This document shows, in pieces, positions 53,191 to 62,501 of a stretch of 64,000 nucleotides of DNA. How positions within the stretch are numbered: position 1 is the first letter of the stretch; the number at the start of each line of letters is the position of its first letter. The DNA is taken from contig JAJEBF010000031.1 in NCBI GenBank assembly GCA_022824025.1, positions 124,001 through 188,000 on the forward strand. The letters are read 5' to 3'. The position numbers were made by a program, and so were the translations under genes. Source of the stretch: Caldilineaceae bacterium. Lineage in GTDB: Bacteria; Chloroflexota; Anaerolineae; Caldilineales; Caldilineaceae. The notes beneath the pieces were generated by a model, which worked only from the letters and a program-made list of their open reading frames with translations, did no database searches and was not told the DNA's origin.

Positions 53191-55029
53191 ATGGCTGTAC
53201 CCACCGCAAAGAATCAGGAACGCTATCAAATGTCGGGCTGGGATCTCTCCGCCCTCGTGCCGTCCGATCCGGAGGCCAACGGCTCGGGCGTCCCATCCCC
53301 TTCCACCGCCGCCATCGAAGAAATGCTGGAGCGACTCGAGCAAAGTGTCACCGCCTTTGAGGCCCTCCGCGAGGAGCTCTCCGACGATTTGGAGCCGGCC
53401 AGGCTCATCGAGACCATGCGGCAGTACGAGGACATCACGTCGCAAGTCTACCGCCTCGGCGCCTACGGCAGTCTCTGGTTTTCATCGGATACCCAGTCGC
53501 CCGACGCCCTCACCTATTCAAACCGCATGCGCCAACTGATGGCCGATGTTCAGAACCGGATGCTCTTTTTCGGTCTCTGGTGGAAGGGGCTCGATGACGA
53601 GCGCGCCAACCGGCTGCTGCCAGACGCAGCCGAATTTGATGACTTCCGCCACTACCTGCAAACCATGCGCCTCGCCAAACCCTACATGCTGGAGGAAACC
53701 GCAGAGCGAATCATCAACCTGAAAGATACCAACGGGTCCAACGCAATCGTAACCATCTACTCCATGTTGACCAACCGGCTTGAATTCGAGCTGGAGGTGG
53801 AGGGCGAAGTCAAACAGTTGACCCGTGAAGAAGTGATGACCTACGCATACTCTACCGACCCTGAAATGCGCGCCGCCGCCTACCAATCCCTCTACAAGGT
53901 TTACGAGCGGGAAGCCCCTATCCTGGCCCAGATCTACGTCAACCTCATGCAGGACTGGCACACCGAAAACGTAACGCTGCGCAGCTTCAATTCTCCGATC
54001 GCCGTGCGCAATCTCAGCAACGACGTCCCCGATGAAGCTGTAGAGACCCTCTTGGAGGTCGCCCGCCGCAATGCCACCCTTTTCCAACGCTACTTTGCGC
54101 TCAAGGCCAAGTGGCTGGGCGTGGACAAGCTGCGCCGTTACGATATCTATGCGCCGCTCGCCGGCTCCTCCAAAGACATTCCATACGAAGATGCCGTCGA
54201 ACTGGTTCTGGATACCTTCAAAAACTTCGACCTCGACTTCGCCGCCAAGGCGCAGCGCGTCTTCGACGACAACCATGTCGACAGCGAAATCCGCAAAGGG
54301 AAACGGACCGGCGCCTTTTGTGCTACGGTTCTCCCCAGCATCACCCCTTACGTCCTCCTGAATTACACCAACAAGGTGCGCGACGTGGCCACGGTCGCCC
54401 ATGAGCTGGGCCACGCCGTCCACAGCATGATGGCCGAAGATCACTCCATTCTCACCCAGCACTCAACCCTGCCCCTGGCCGAAACAGCCTCCGTCTTTGC
54501 CGAAATGGTGATGAACGAGCAGCTTCTCGCCGAGGAAAAGGACCCGCTGGTTCGCCGCGAGATCCTGGCCGCCAGCGTCGACGACATCTACGCCACCGTG
54601 ATGCGCCAGGCCTTCTTCGTCATCTTCGAAAACAGCGCCCATCAGGCAATCCAGGAAAACGCCTCACCCCAGGAGCTGAACCGCCTCTACCTCGAAAACT
54701 TGAAGGAACAGTTTGGCGACAGCGTTGAGGTCTCTGACGAATTCCAATACGAGTGGGTCAGCATTCCTCATATCTATCACACACCCTTCTACTGCTACGC
54801 CTACAGCTTCGGCCAGCTCCTTGTGATTTCACTCTTCCGGCGCTACCAGGAGGAGGGTGACGCCTTCAAACCTGGCTACTTGAAAATGCTGGCGCGCGGC
54901 GGGTCCGCCCGCCCCCATGAAATCCTGGCAGAGGCCGGCATCGACATGACCGACCCCGACTTCTGGCAGGCCGGCTTCGATGTAATTCGAGATATGATCG
55001 ACGAGCTGGAGGCGACAACGGTCTCCTGA
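53191..55029 (+). CDS. pepF: Oligoendopeptidase F (M3 metallopeptidase)
   Basis: 612 residues. Zinc motif HELGH at 404-408 (VAHELGHAVHSMM) with the third ligand Glu expected in the later helix ETASVFAEMVMNE. The N-terminal helical half (YEDITSQVYRLGAYGSLWFS) and SGPRKRTGAFC-type motif (here RKGKRTGAFCAT) are typical. It cleaves short peptides in the cytoplasm. The start is ATG 53191, with AGAGGA about 14 bases before it. It follows acnA with 17 bases between them and ends at a hairpin shared with the convergent rel gene. Confidence 0.94.
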   Translation: MAVPTAKNQERYQMSGWDLSALVPSDPEANGSGVPSPSTAAIEEMLERLEQSVTAFEALREELSDDLEPARLIETMRQYEDITSQVYRLGAYGSLWFSSDTQSPDALTYSNRMRQLMADVQNRMLFFGLWWKGLDDERANRLLPDAAEFDDFRHYLQTMRLAKPYMLEETAERIINLKDTNGSNAIVTIYSMLTNRLEFELEVEGEVKQLTREEVMTYAYSTDPEMRAAAYQSLYKVYEREAPILAQIYVNLMQDWHTENVTLRSFNSPIAVRNLSNDVPDEAVETLLEVARRNATLFQRYFALKAKWLGVDKLRRYDIYAPLAGSSKDIPYEDAVELVLDTFKNFDLDFAAKAQRVFDDNHVDSEIRKGKRTGAFCATVLPSITPYVLLNYTNKVRDVATVAHELGHAVHSMMAEDHSILTQHSTLPLAETASVFAEMVMNEQLLAEEKDPLVRREILAASVDDIYATVMRQAFFVIFENSAHQAIQENASPQELNRLYLENLKEQFGDSVEVSDEFQYEWVSIPHIYHTPFYCYAYSFGQLLVISLFRRYQEEGDAFKPGYLKMLARGGSARPHEILAEAGIDMTDPDFWQAGFDVIRDMIDELEATTVS

Positions 55030-55090
55030 ACAAGCTTCTCTCCCTGGCCCGGAGCGATAGACAGAGCGATAGACAGCCAGAAAGAATAGG

Positions 55091-55120
55091 GGCGCCCTCC
55101 AATCGGGAGGACGCCCCTTC
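55091..55120. terminator. Bidirectional terminator between pepF and rel
   Basis: GGGGCGCCCTCC (55091-55102) pairs with GGAGGACGCCCC (55108-55119) with one mismatch and a short loop, followed by TTCTGCTTGCTT. It lies in the 151-base convergent gap; the same gap has a duplicated AGCGATAGACAG just before. Confidence 0.75.
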
Positions 55121-55180
55121 TGCTTGCTTAACTTTGAATTCGCTGACCCAGCAACCTTCAGCTAGCTGCCCGCCCCTCGC

Positions 55181-57532
55181 CTATCCCACCAGGCGCCGTA
55201 CCTCCAGTACATTCGGCAGGCGCTCAATCCTCGTCATGATGCGGGTCAACTGGGATATATTCAGAAGCTCCAACGTCGCGTTGATCAGCGCCATGTTATT
55301 CTTCATGCCGGTCACAGCCTCGGCTGACCGCATGTTAATCTTCTCATCTGCCACCAGCCCGGTAACATCCCGCAGCAGGCCGGCGCGGTCATACGCCTTG
55401 ACCTGGATGCTGACCGGATACTTCTCCTCGCTCTTCGCGCCCCATTGCACCTCGACCAACCGCGCATGGTCTGCCCGCTGAATCAATGAAACAATGTTGG
55501 GACAGTTGGTCTTGTGTATCGAAACGCCCCGCCCCTTCGTCACATAACCCACGATCGGATCCCCGGGCACCGGGTTGCAACAGCGGGCAGCGTGCGCCAA
55601 CACGCCGTCCAATCCCGCCACCTGGACGCCTTCAATTGAGACAGTGCGGGGGGGCGTCTGCGTCAGAAGCTGCTCAGGCTCTTCCTGGCTCTGCTGGCTC
55701 CGTTCATGTTCGATCACTCGCTGGGCGATCGTCTGGCTCGTCACATCGCCATATCCAATCGCCGCCAGAAAGTCTTCCAACTCCTCAAACCCGCAAATAT
55801 GGGCCACCAGCTCGAACGGCTGGTCAACGCTCAACCGCTTCAAATCCTTTTCCAGGATCTGACGCCCCTGCGCTATATTCTCTCCTCGCGCCTGCTTGCG
55901 GAACCAGGTGCGGATCTTCCCGCGCGCCCGCGTCGTCGCCACATAGCCCATATTGGGGTTGATCCAGTCGCGGCTTGGTCCCCCACGCTTGGCCGAAATG
56001 ACCTCCACCTGGTCACCATTCTGCAGCTGAAAATCCAGTGGCACAAGCCGGCCGTTTATCTTCGCGCCCCGGCAGCGGTGGCCCAACTCCGTATGCACCC
56101 GGTAGGCAAAGTCAATCGGAGTCGAATCGCGCGGCAGGTCAATCACATCACCTCGCGGCGTAAAGACGTATACCCGGTCCTGGAACACGTCCGTCTTCAT
56201 CCCGCTGACGAACTCCTGAGCGTCCGTCACGTCCTGCCGCCATTCCATCAACTGGCGAATCCAGGCAATCTTGTTGTCCAGATACTGGTTCGCCTGTCTG
56301 CCCTCCTTATAGCGCCAGTGGGCGGCAATTCCAAACTCAGCGACCTGGTGCATCTCATGCGTCCGAATCTGCACCTCCATCGGCTTCCCGTTCGAGCCGA
56401 CCACCGCCGTGTGCAGGCTGCGGTACATGTTGTCCTTGGGGCTGGCGATGTAGTCGTCAAATTCCCCAGGTATCGGCCGCCAGTGGCTGTGCACCACACC
56501 CAAGGTCGCGTAGCAGTCCGCCACCGATTCAACGATAATTCGGAATCCGTGAATGTCGTAAATCTGGTCAAACGGCACGTCCTTGCGCCGCATCTTTCGA
56601 TAGATGCCGTAAATATGCTTGGGGCGCCCGTTAATCTCCGCCCTGATGCCCGCCTCATTCAACGCCTTCGCCAGCGTATCCCGCGTCTCATCCATCCAGC
56701 TGACGCGCTCTGCGCGTTTCTGGTCCATCGCCCGCGACAAATTCCGATACGTCACCGGCTCCAGGTAGCGGAAACTGAGGTCCTCCAACTCCCACTTCAT
56801 CTGCCAGATCCCCAGCCGGTTCGCAAGCGGAGCGAAAATCTCCAGAGTTTCGCGCGCGATGCGCCGCCGCTTGTGCTCCTGATGGCCCTCCAAAGTGCGC
56901 ATATTGTGCACGCGATCCGCCAGCTTGATCAGCACGACCCTGATGTCCTCGACCATCGCCAAAAACATCTTGCGCAGGCTCTCGGCCTTCTCATCCGCCA
57001 CGCTGTGACGCATGTTGCTCAACTCTTTGATCCGGTTGAGCTTTGTCACGCCATCCACCAGCTCAGCTACATCCCGGTTGAAGTTCTTCTCCACATATTC
57101 GATGGTGTAGACCGAATCCTCCACCACGTCGTGCAGAAGCGCCGCCGCCAGCGTATCCGCGTCCAGCTGCAGCTCCGACAAAATACTCGTCACGTCGATT
57201 GGATGCAGAATGTAGGGCTCGCCCGTCATGCGCGTCTGGTCGCGATGCGCATCGCTCGCAACCAGATAGGCGCGCAGAATCGTCAACTGTTCGTCGGCGC
57301 CGAAATAGGCCGGCAGCCCCTTGTACAACTCTTCAAGCGCTTTGATCTCGTGCAAATTCATCAGCGGCTGAAGGAACAACTTGCCGCCGCCGACAGGCGG
57401 AATCGCCTCGAGGGGAATGCTGCGCAAAAGAGGACTGTCCGTGGGAAGTCCGTTACTTTCTTCGTCTAGTAGATCGGGCAGGACGCTGGGGTCCGCGGCA
57501 GTGAGGTCCGGCGCCAGTTCCGTGCCAGCCAT
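55181..57532 (-). CDS. rel: Bifunctional (p)ppGpp synthetase/hydrolase (RelA/SpoT family)
   Basis: 783 residues. HD hydrolase domain (about 85-230) with His110 (YILHP) and His134-Asp135 (LLHDVVEDS) intact. Synthetase domain (about 290-400) with YDIHGFRIIVES and IASPKDNMYRSLHTAV, and TGS domain (VFTPRGDVIDLPRDSTPIDFAYRVH). A zinc-finger/ACT C-terminus includes ARCCNPVPGDPIVGYVTKGRGVSIHKTNCPN. Both activities are therefore probable, as in single-copy Rel proteins. It controls the stringent response. The first about 60 residues are a non-conserved extension. It has a strong promoter at 57616-57645. Confidence 0.96.
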   Translation of the reverse strand: MAGTELAPDLTAADPSVLPDLLDEESNGLPTDSPLLRSIPLEAIPPVGGGKLFLQPLMNLHEIKALEELYKGLPAYFGADEQLTILRAYLVASDAHRDQTRMTGEPYILHPIDVTSILSELQLDADTLAAALLHDVVEDSVYTIEYVEKNFNRDVAELVDGVTKLNRIKELSNMRHSVADEKAESLRKMFLAMVEDIRVVLIKLADRVHNMRTLEGHQEHKRRRIARETLEIFAPLANRLGIWQMKWELEDLSFRYLEPVTYRNLSRAMDQKRAERVSWMDETRDTLAKALNEAGIRAEINGRPKHIYGIYRKMRRKDVPFDQIYDIHGFRIIVESVADCYATLGVVHSHWRPIPGEFDDYIASPKDNMYRSLHTAVVGSNGKPMEVQIRTHEMHQVAEFGIAAHWRYKEGRQANQYLDNKIAWIRQLMEWRQDVTDAQEFVSGMKTDVFQDRVYVFTPRGDVIDLPRDSTPIDFAYRVHTELGHRCRGAKINGRLVPLDFQLQNGDQVEVISAKRGGPSRDWINPNMGYVATTRARGKIRTWFRKQARGENIAQGRQILEKDLKRLSVDQPFELVAHICGFEELEDFLAAIGYGDVTSQTIAQRVIEHERSQQSQEEPEQLLTQTPPRTVSIEGVQVAGLDGVLAHAARCCNPVPGDPIVGYVTKGRGVSIHKTNCPNIVSLIQRADHARLVEVQWGAKSEEKYPVSIQVKAYDRAGLLRDVTGLVADEKINMRSAEAVTGMKNNMALINATLELLNISQLTRIMTRIERLPNVLEVRRLVG

Positions 57533-57615
57533 TGCGATATCTTTTCTCTACATCCTTTCACAGTTGTTGCGCCAGGCCAATTCGAATCTATTACTGCCTC
57601 CTCGGCTCGGCCCGC

Positions 57616-57645
57616 ATTATAGCAAAGATTGAGCTAGCCCTGCAA
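57616..57645 (-). promoter_or_regulatory. Extended -10 promoter of rel
   Basis: Minus strand: TTGCAG (57640-57645), an 18-base spacer ending TGC, then a perfect TATAAT (57616-57621). The TGn before the -10 is an extended -10. The predicted leader is about 77 bases. The rest of the 345-base gap 57533-57877 shows no gene. Confidence 0.65.
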
Positions 57646-57877
57646 TCCCCTGTTTTGGGCTGGTCGCAAGCGTGATCTTTCGGACAATATGTGACCGATT
57701 TCGGGGAATTACACTGGAAATGGGCCGTATTTGCCTCTATTGCGGCCCATGCCAAGTCCCAATATGCTCGTGTAGTCGAATTGAGACGAATCCGCTCCAC
57801 TTCACATACGACCCGGCTATGATCCGACGCGCATCGCCAGACCGGCCGCCGGCAGGCCCCCCGAAGAGAAAGACCCG

Positions 57878-58897
57878 CTAGCGCGGCGCAGCCTCCTCAT
57901 TCTTCCCCTCAGGCATCAGCCGATCACGCGCATCGCCCTTCCTACGCAAAAAACGCGCCGCCAGCTCCATGATGGCAGCCTGCGGCGACTCGGATACGTC
58001 AAACCAGTGAACATCGGGCATCCGCCGGAACCACGTGTACTGGTGGCGAACAAAACGGTGCGTTTCAATCTGAATGCGTTCAATGGCCTCCGCCAGCGAA
58101 ATCTCCTTCCGCAGATAGCTGGCAATTTCCTGGTATCCCAAACTGGAAAAAGCCGGCAGCTCAGGCGGATAGCCTGCCGCCAACAGTGACGCCATCTCCT
58201 CCACCAGGCCCGTTTCCACCATCTCCACAACGCGCAGGTCTATGCGCGCATGCAGTGCCGGCCGCGGCATGTCCAGCCCGATCTTCAGTATGCGGTAGGG
58301 CGGCGGAGATGCCGCCTCCAGCTCGCTCTTCCTCCGGCCCGTCGTCTGCACAATCTCCAGCGCGCGTATCACCCTGCGCATATTGTTTGGATGGATCCGC
58401 GCCGCCGCTTCCGGGTCCAGCGCCTCCAGGCGCGCGTGCAGCGCAGCCCGTCCATTCTCCCGCGCGAATGCCTCCAACCCGGCCCGTAACGCAGCGTCCG
58501 GCGCAACCTCCGGAATCCTCAGCCCTTCCGTCACCGCACGCAAATAGAGGGCCGACCCGCCCACAAGAAAGGGCGTCCGCCCCCGTCCGTGAATGTCCTC
58601 GATCGCGGCAAATGCCAGCCGCTGATAGGCCGCAAGCCCCATCTGCTTGTCCGGCGGCAACGCATCGACCAGGTGATGCGGCGCCCGCGCCATCTCCGCC
58701 GCGCTGGGTTTGGCCGTGCCTATGTCCATCCCCTTGTATATCTGGCGGCTATCCGCCCCGACAATCTCGCCGTCAAATCGCGTCGCAAGATCAAGGCTCA
58801 GCGCCGTCTTACCTACCGCCGTCGGCCCCAGAACGACGACCAGTGGCGGCCATGCCTGCCCTCTCCTCCCTTCACCCCGTGACCGCATGGCGGACAT
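57878..58897 (-). CDS. miaA: tRNA dimethylallyltransferase
   Basis: 339 residues. It adds the dimethylallyl group to A37 of tRNAs reading UNN codons. P-loop GPTAVGKTAL, DSRQIYKGMDIGTAKP, and VGGSALYLRAVTEGL are all intact. The C-terminal segment RIQIETHRFVRHQYTWFRR matches the family. ATGs at 58897 and 58888 are both possible; either overlaps the end of yraN (58872) by 17-26 bases, indicating coupling. The gene order yraN-miaA on one strand suggests a small operon with the SPFH gene upstream of it. Confidence 0.96.
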   Translation of the reverse strand: MSAMRSRGEGRRGQAWPPLVVVLGPTAVGKTALSLDLATRFDGEIVGADSRQIYKGMDIGTAKPSAAEMARAPHHLVDALPPDKQMGLAAYQRLAFAAIEDIHGRGRTPFLVGGSALYLRAVTEGLRIPEVAPDAALRAGLEAFARENGRAALHARLEALDPEAAARIHPNNMRRVIRALEIVQTTGRRKSELEAASPPPYRILKIGLDMPRPALHARIDLRVVEMVETGLVEEMASLLAAGYPPELPAFSSLGYQEIASYLRKEISLAEAIERIQIETHRFVRHQYTWFRRMPDVHWFDVSESPQAAIMELAARFLRRKGDARDRLMPEGKNEEAAPR

Positions 58898-59270
58898 GCT
58901 CCACTTCGATCAACCTGCCCGACCTGTCCATCTGCACAGCCACCGCGTCAATGCGCCAGGGGCCCTCCCACTCTCTTTCCCGCACGTACAACGCCGCCAG
59001 CTCACGCAGCTTCGCCTGCTTTTTGCGCGTGAACGCCTGCAGCGCCGACCCGTAGCCATCACCCCGCCGCGTCCGCACCTCCACCACGACCAGCCACCGT
59101 GAATCCAGCGCGCCCCGGCTGTAGTCCGGGGCGCGCTCTTCCGCGACAATATCCAACTCACCCGCTCGGCATCGCCAGTTGCGATCGATGATCCGCAGAC
59201 CGGCCTCCCGCAGCGCGTGTAACGCGATCCGCTCTCCTCTTTCTCCCAACGCCCGGCGGCCGTCCTGCAC
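58872..59270 (-). CDS. YraN/UPF0102 family endonuclease-like protein
   Basis: 132 residues from a GTG start. The family signatures are present: LGERGERIALHALREAGLRI, RNWRCRAGELDIVAEE (the Asp and preceding Glu form part of the PD-(D/E)xK nuclease core), and VVVEVRTRRGDGYGSA, followed by RKKQAKL. Function of the family is not settled; a Holliday-junction-resolvase-like fold is known. It overlaps miaA by 26 bases and follows the SPFH gene by 25 bases. Confidence 0.88.
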   Translation of the reverse strand: MQDGRRALGERGERIALHALREAGLRIIDRNWRCRAGELDIVAEERAPDYSRGALDSRWLVVVEVRTRRGDGYGSALQAFTRKKQAKLRELAALYVREREWEGPWRIDAVAVQMDRSGRLIEVEHVRHAVTG

Positions 59271-59295
59271 GCAGCCCCACTCCTCTCCGAGCCCG

Positions 59296-60468
59296 TTAGT
59301 TGGGTGTCGTATCCACCGTCGGCACGATGCCCGGGCCAGGCAGAACCAGGGTCGGCGTCATGCCCTCAGGCGTGAAGATTACCTTGTCCGTGGCCCTGAG
59401 CGCGCTCGCATTGGCCTGCACAATCAGCAGTTGCACATAGTCCGGACGTCCAGCGTACAACTCTGCCAGCGCCGACTCCACCGCGATCTGCGCCCTGGCC
59501 TGTTCTTCTGCCGCAACAGCCAGTGCCTGCGCAATCTCAATGTCCCGCTGCGCCGCCAGCAGCTCATTCTGCTTCTCCGCCTCAATCACCGCTTTCTGCG
59601 CCTCAACGCGTGCAAGCTCGTTGGCCCGCTCCGCCTCGATTACCGCTTTCTGCGCCGCAACCTTCTGCTCCTCCAATTGGGCCAGCGCAGTCTGCTGACG
59701 CGCCTGCTCCTGGATCCGGCTCTGCTCAATCCGGATCTCACCCTCCTGCCGCGCCTGTTCCGCGTCGGCCTGCGCATCTGCTCGCAGCTTGTCCTGCGCC
59801 GCCTTTTCCGTCTCCAACCGGCTCTGCACGATCGCGTCCAGCGCCGACTGTACCTCTGGCGAAAGAATCACATCCGGCACCACCAGGTTCTCCACCCGCA
59901 ATCCGAAATTAGCCGCCCGTGTATTCAACTCATCGTCAATGCACTGCCGCAGCACATCCCGCGCCGTGCCCACCACACTATCGTCAAACGTTCTGTCCCC
60001 CACACATACCTTCATCGCCTGCCGGGCCTGATCCTGAATCCGGCTGCGGGCCAGTTCATCCTGCAGATAGATGCTCCTGTACTGTGCCCACAACGCCTGG
60101 ATCGTGTCTTTCTGGCTGATGTTCGGGCGGAAAATATCGCCGCTCACCAACAGGCCGATCCGCTGTTTATCCTGCGTGATAATCTCGTCGTCCTGCACGC
60201 TGAACGATATCGCCTGGCTTGACACGCGCACAATCTGCACAAACAGGCCGACATCTGTATACACGCCAGGCCCAACGACGTCCTTAATCCTGCCGCCTTG
60301 GAACTGTACGCCGACCTCCTGTTCATCGACCCGCTCAAACGCATAAAAGAAGTTGCGGGCAAAGACCATCAGAAACAGAACCACAATTACAATCACGATC
60401 ACCATAACGAACGGTGACCCGCTCGGCAACCTTCTCGGAACTCTGGGGACATTGCTCATACTGTTCAT
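59296..60468 (-). CDS. SPFH/Band 7 (prohibitin/stomatin-type) membrane protein
   Basis: 390 residues. A single N-terminal membrane helix (about 19-41, FVMVIVIVIVVLFLMVF) followed by a Band 7/SPFH domain (about 45-220), including VDEQEVGVQFQGG and the core VPDVILSPEVQSALDAI. Residues about 225-340 are a long Glu/Gln/Ala-rich coiled coil, as in prohibitins and flotillins. A Pro-rich tail follows. Such proteins form ring-like microdomain scaffolds. The ATG has AAGGAG 6 bases upstream. It appears to head the SPFH-yraN-miaA group. Confidence 0.88.
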   Translation of the reverse strand: MNSMSNVPRVPRRLPSGSPFVMVIVIVIVVLFLMVFARNFFYAFERVDEQEVGVQFQGGRIKDVVGPGVYTDVGLFVQIVRVSSQAISFSVQDDEIITQDKQRIGLLVSGDIFRPNISQKDTIQALWAQYRSIYLQDELARSRIQDQARQAMKVCVGDRTFDDSVVGTARDVLRQCIDDELNTRAANFGLRVENLVVPDVILSPEVQSALDAIVQSRLETEKAAQDKLRADAQADAEQARQEGEIRIEQSRIQEQARQQTALAQLEEQKVAAQKAVIEAERANELARVEAQKAVIEAEKQNELLAAQRDIEIAQALAVAAEEQARAQIAVESALAELYAGRPDYVQLLIVQANASALRATDKVIFTPEGMTPTLVLPGPGIVPTVDTTPN

Positions 60469-60787
60469 CTGCTACTCCTTTTCGAGGGAACTCCAGCTGG
60501 CGCCTTTCAGCAACCGCCCTATAGCGGCCGCCCGCCGCCGACATGTCAGTACTTGCTATACCATACCATACTTTGTCCTCCGCTCCCCCTCGCAAACCTG
60601 ACATCCCCCTGACAGCCCAATTTCGTGCCGAAACACGCAATCGAACGCCTCCCCCAAACGCCCCACCGCCCCATCAAAACGCCCTCCCGCCTCCTCCCCC
60701 TGGCCCCGCCGTTCTCCGTGTGCCTCCGTGGATCAAAAAGGTGTTGTCGTTCCTCATCCCCTCCTTTCCCCTACCCTTCCCCCAGAT

Positions 60788-60817
60788 TTGACATCCCGCC
60801 GACTCCTCGCTTACCAT
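60788..60817 (+). promoter_or_regulatory. Probable promoter upstream of the SAM riboswitch
   Basis: TTGACA (60788-60793), an 18-base spacer, and TACCAT (60812-60817), a partial -10 match. The RNA would start about 80 bases before the aptamer. The sequence 60469-60787 is C-rich and otherwise empty. Confidence 0.5.
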
Positions 60818-60905
60818 AGGCGCCAACAACTGAATCGAGCCTTTGGCCAAGATTTCCCGCCGTCGGTCCAACCGCAGTGCCGCATGTTGAAATCTTGCCA
60901 AAACT

Positions 60906-61024
60906 CTTATCAAGAGAGGTGGAGGGGCCGGCCCTATGAAGCCTCGGCAACCGGCGCAGTCGGGATCGAATCCCGCAGCGCGGCAGGTGCCAATTCCGGC
61001 GGTGTGGATACACCGGCAGATGAG
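60906..61024 (+). promoter_or_regulatory. SAM-I (S-box) riboswitch aptamer
   Basis: The core is plain: CTTATC-aagaGAGGTGG (60906-60920), GGCCCTATGAAGCC, CGGCAACCGG, a GCGGGATC/GATCCCGC-like arm (about 60962-60976), and AGGTGCCAATTCCGGC. P1 is CTTATC (60906-60911) with GATGAG (61019-61024). S-box RNAs bind S-adenosylmethionine and turn off methionine or cysteine genes. A terminator lies just downstream. Confidence 0.95.
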
Positions 61025-61047
61025 ATGCTCAGGATTATTTCCCGCAG

Positions 61048-61085
61048 CCCTCTTCCCACTATCCACACGAAGAGGGTATTTCTTT
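61048..61085 (+). terminator. Expression-platform terminator of the SAM riboswitch
   Basis: CCCTCTTC (61048-61055) pairs with GAAGAGGG (61069-61076), followed by TATTTCTTT. It is 24 bases after P1, so SAM binding would favour termination before the PLP enzyme gene. Confidence 0.8.
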
Positions 61086-61109
61086 GCCCCAAGTCAATTC
61101 AAAAGACCA

Positions 61110-61134
61110 ACCTGCAGAACCGCCCCGGTTCTGC
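61110..61134 (+). other. Perfect hairpin between riboswitch terminator and start codon
   Basis: CTGCAGAACCG (61110-61120) and CGGTTCTGCAG (61124-61134) form an 11-base stem with a CCC loop, 33 bases before the ATG. There is no U-run. It may protect the processed 5' end or act as part of the expression platform. Confidence 0.5.
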
Positions 61135-61167
61135 AGCCCAACTGAACTGCGCTGTGAAGGAGATACC

Positions 61168-62442
61168 ATGGCCACGACCGCCGCCGTTACCCAGAACGCC
61201 GACGACCCCGCGACCCCTGCCGCCGCAAACAGTCGCGGCCCCAACGCCGCGTCACCGCGCCTTTCCAGCCAGACGAAAGCCGTCCATGCCGGCGAAAAGC
61301 GCTTCCTCTCCCACGACAGCGTGACTGTGCCCATCGTCCAAACCAGCACCTACACCTTCGAAGACACGGCCAGCCTCATCAACTACATGGAAGAGCACAT
61401 GTTCTGGGATGCGCCGGAACGGGAGGAGTACGGGCGCTACGGCAATCCCACTGTACGCGCCGCAGAAGCCAAACTGGCCGCGCTCGACAGCGCCGAAGAC
61501 TCTCTCCTGCTCTCCAGCGGCATGGCCGCCATCACCACCACCCTCTTTATTCTCCTCAGCCAGGGCGATCACTTCGTCATGACTGAAGACTGCTACCGCC
61601 GTACCCGCGGCTTCTGCAATACCTTTCTTACCCGTTTCGGCATCACCTGTACCACCGTCACCCCCGGTGACTACGACGCCATCGAAGCCGCCATCCGGCC
61701 CGAAACCAAACTGATCTTCTCTGAATCCCCGACCAATCCCTTCCTGCGCTGCCTCGACTATCCCCGTCTCGTCGAAATCGCCCAACGCCATGGCCTGCGC
61801 ACCGTCATCGACACCACCTTCGCAACCCCCAGCAACGTCCGCCCCATCGAATACGGCGTAGACCTCGTCATCCACAGCGTTACCAAGTATCTCGCCGGCC
61901 ACAACGATCTGCTCGCCGGCTGTGTCACCGGCAGCTTCGACATCACCACAGCTCTGCGTCAGTCTCAGGGTGTATTGGGCGCGGTAACCGACCCCCACTG
62001 CGCCTATCTCATCCTGCGCGGCCTCAAAACCCTTGGCCTGCGCATGCGCCAGCACAACGAAAGCGGTCTCCGTATCGCCCGCTTCCTCGAAGACCATCCC
62101 AAAATCCGCCGCGTCTGGTATCCCGGCCTCGAAAGCCATCCCGACCACGACGTCGCCAGCCGCACAATGTCCGGCTTCGGCGGCGTTATCAGCTTTGAAG
62201 TCGAGGCCGACGGCCCCACCACCAGCCGCTTTATCGACGCCTGCAACATCCCTCGCATCGGCCCCAGCCTCGGCGGTGTCGAAAGCCTCATCGAGCAGCC
62301 GGCCCTGGTCAGCCACTTCGACTCCTCGCCCGAAGACCGGTTGGCGATTGGAATTACCGACGAGCTCGTGCGCCTCAGCGTCGGCATTGAGGATTCCGAT
62401 GACCTGCTGGCCGACTTCGATCAGGCTCTCGCCAAAATGTAG
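61168..62442 (+). CDS. Cys/Met metabolism PLP-dependent enzyme
   Basis: 424 residues from ATG 61168, fixed by AAGGAG (61157-61162); the frame is open to 61084, inside the riboswitch platform. Cystathionine gamma-synthase family: the PLP Lys240 is in [11 protein letters not shown], Asp215 in VIDTTFATP, and YGRYGNPT (around Tyr91) contacts the cofactor phosphate of the neighbouring subunit. Substrates in this family include O-acyl-homoserine with cysteine or sulfide, or cystathionine; sequence alone does not decide. The SAM riboswitch upstream argues for methionine synthesis or sulfur assimilation. A short insertion near the N-terminus (about 78-88, [11 protein letters not shown]) is unusual for MetB. 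Confidence 0.92.
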   Translation: MATTAAVTQNADDPATPAAANSRGPNAASPRLSSQTKAVHAGEKRFLSHDSVTVPIVQTSTYTFEDTASLINYMEEHMFWDAPEREEYGRYGNPTVRAAEAKLAALDSAEDSLLLSSGMAAITTTLFILLSQGDHFVMTEDCYRRTRGFCNTFLTRFGITCTTVTPGDYDAIEAAIRPETKLIFSESPTNPFLRCLDYPRLVEIAQRHGLRTVIDTTFATPSNVRPIEYGVDLVIHSVTKYLAGHNDLLAGCVTGSFDITTALRQSQGVLGAVTDPHCAYLILRGLKTLGLRMRQHNESGLRIARFLEDHPKIRRVWYPGLESHPDHDVASRTMSGFGGVISFEVEADGPTTSRFIDACNIPRIGPSLGGVESLIEQPALVSHFDSSPEDRLAIGITDELVRLSVGIEDSDDLLADFDQALAKM

Positions 62443-62501
62443 TCTTTCTGGGCCGTCCCTGTTATGCTCACCCCTTCGCCTGATCCGTTCAGCGCCAACA
62501 A

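Noticed and set aside
60540-60780. Gene in the Pro-rich ORFs upstream of the riboswitch
   Set aside because: Low-complexity C-rich translation, no ribosome site, and the region ends in a promoter for the riboswitch RNA.
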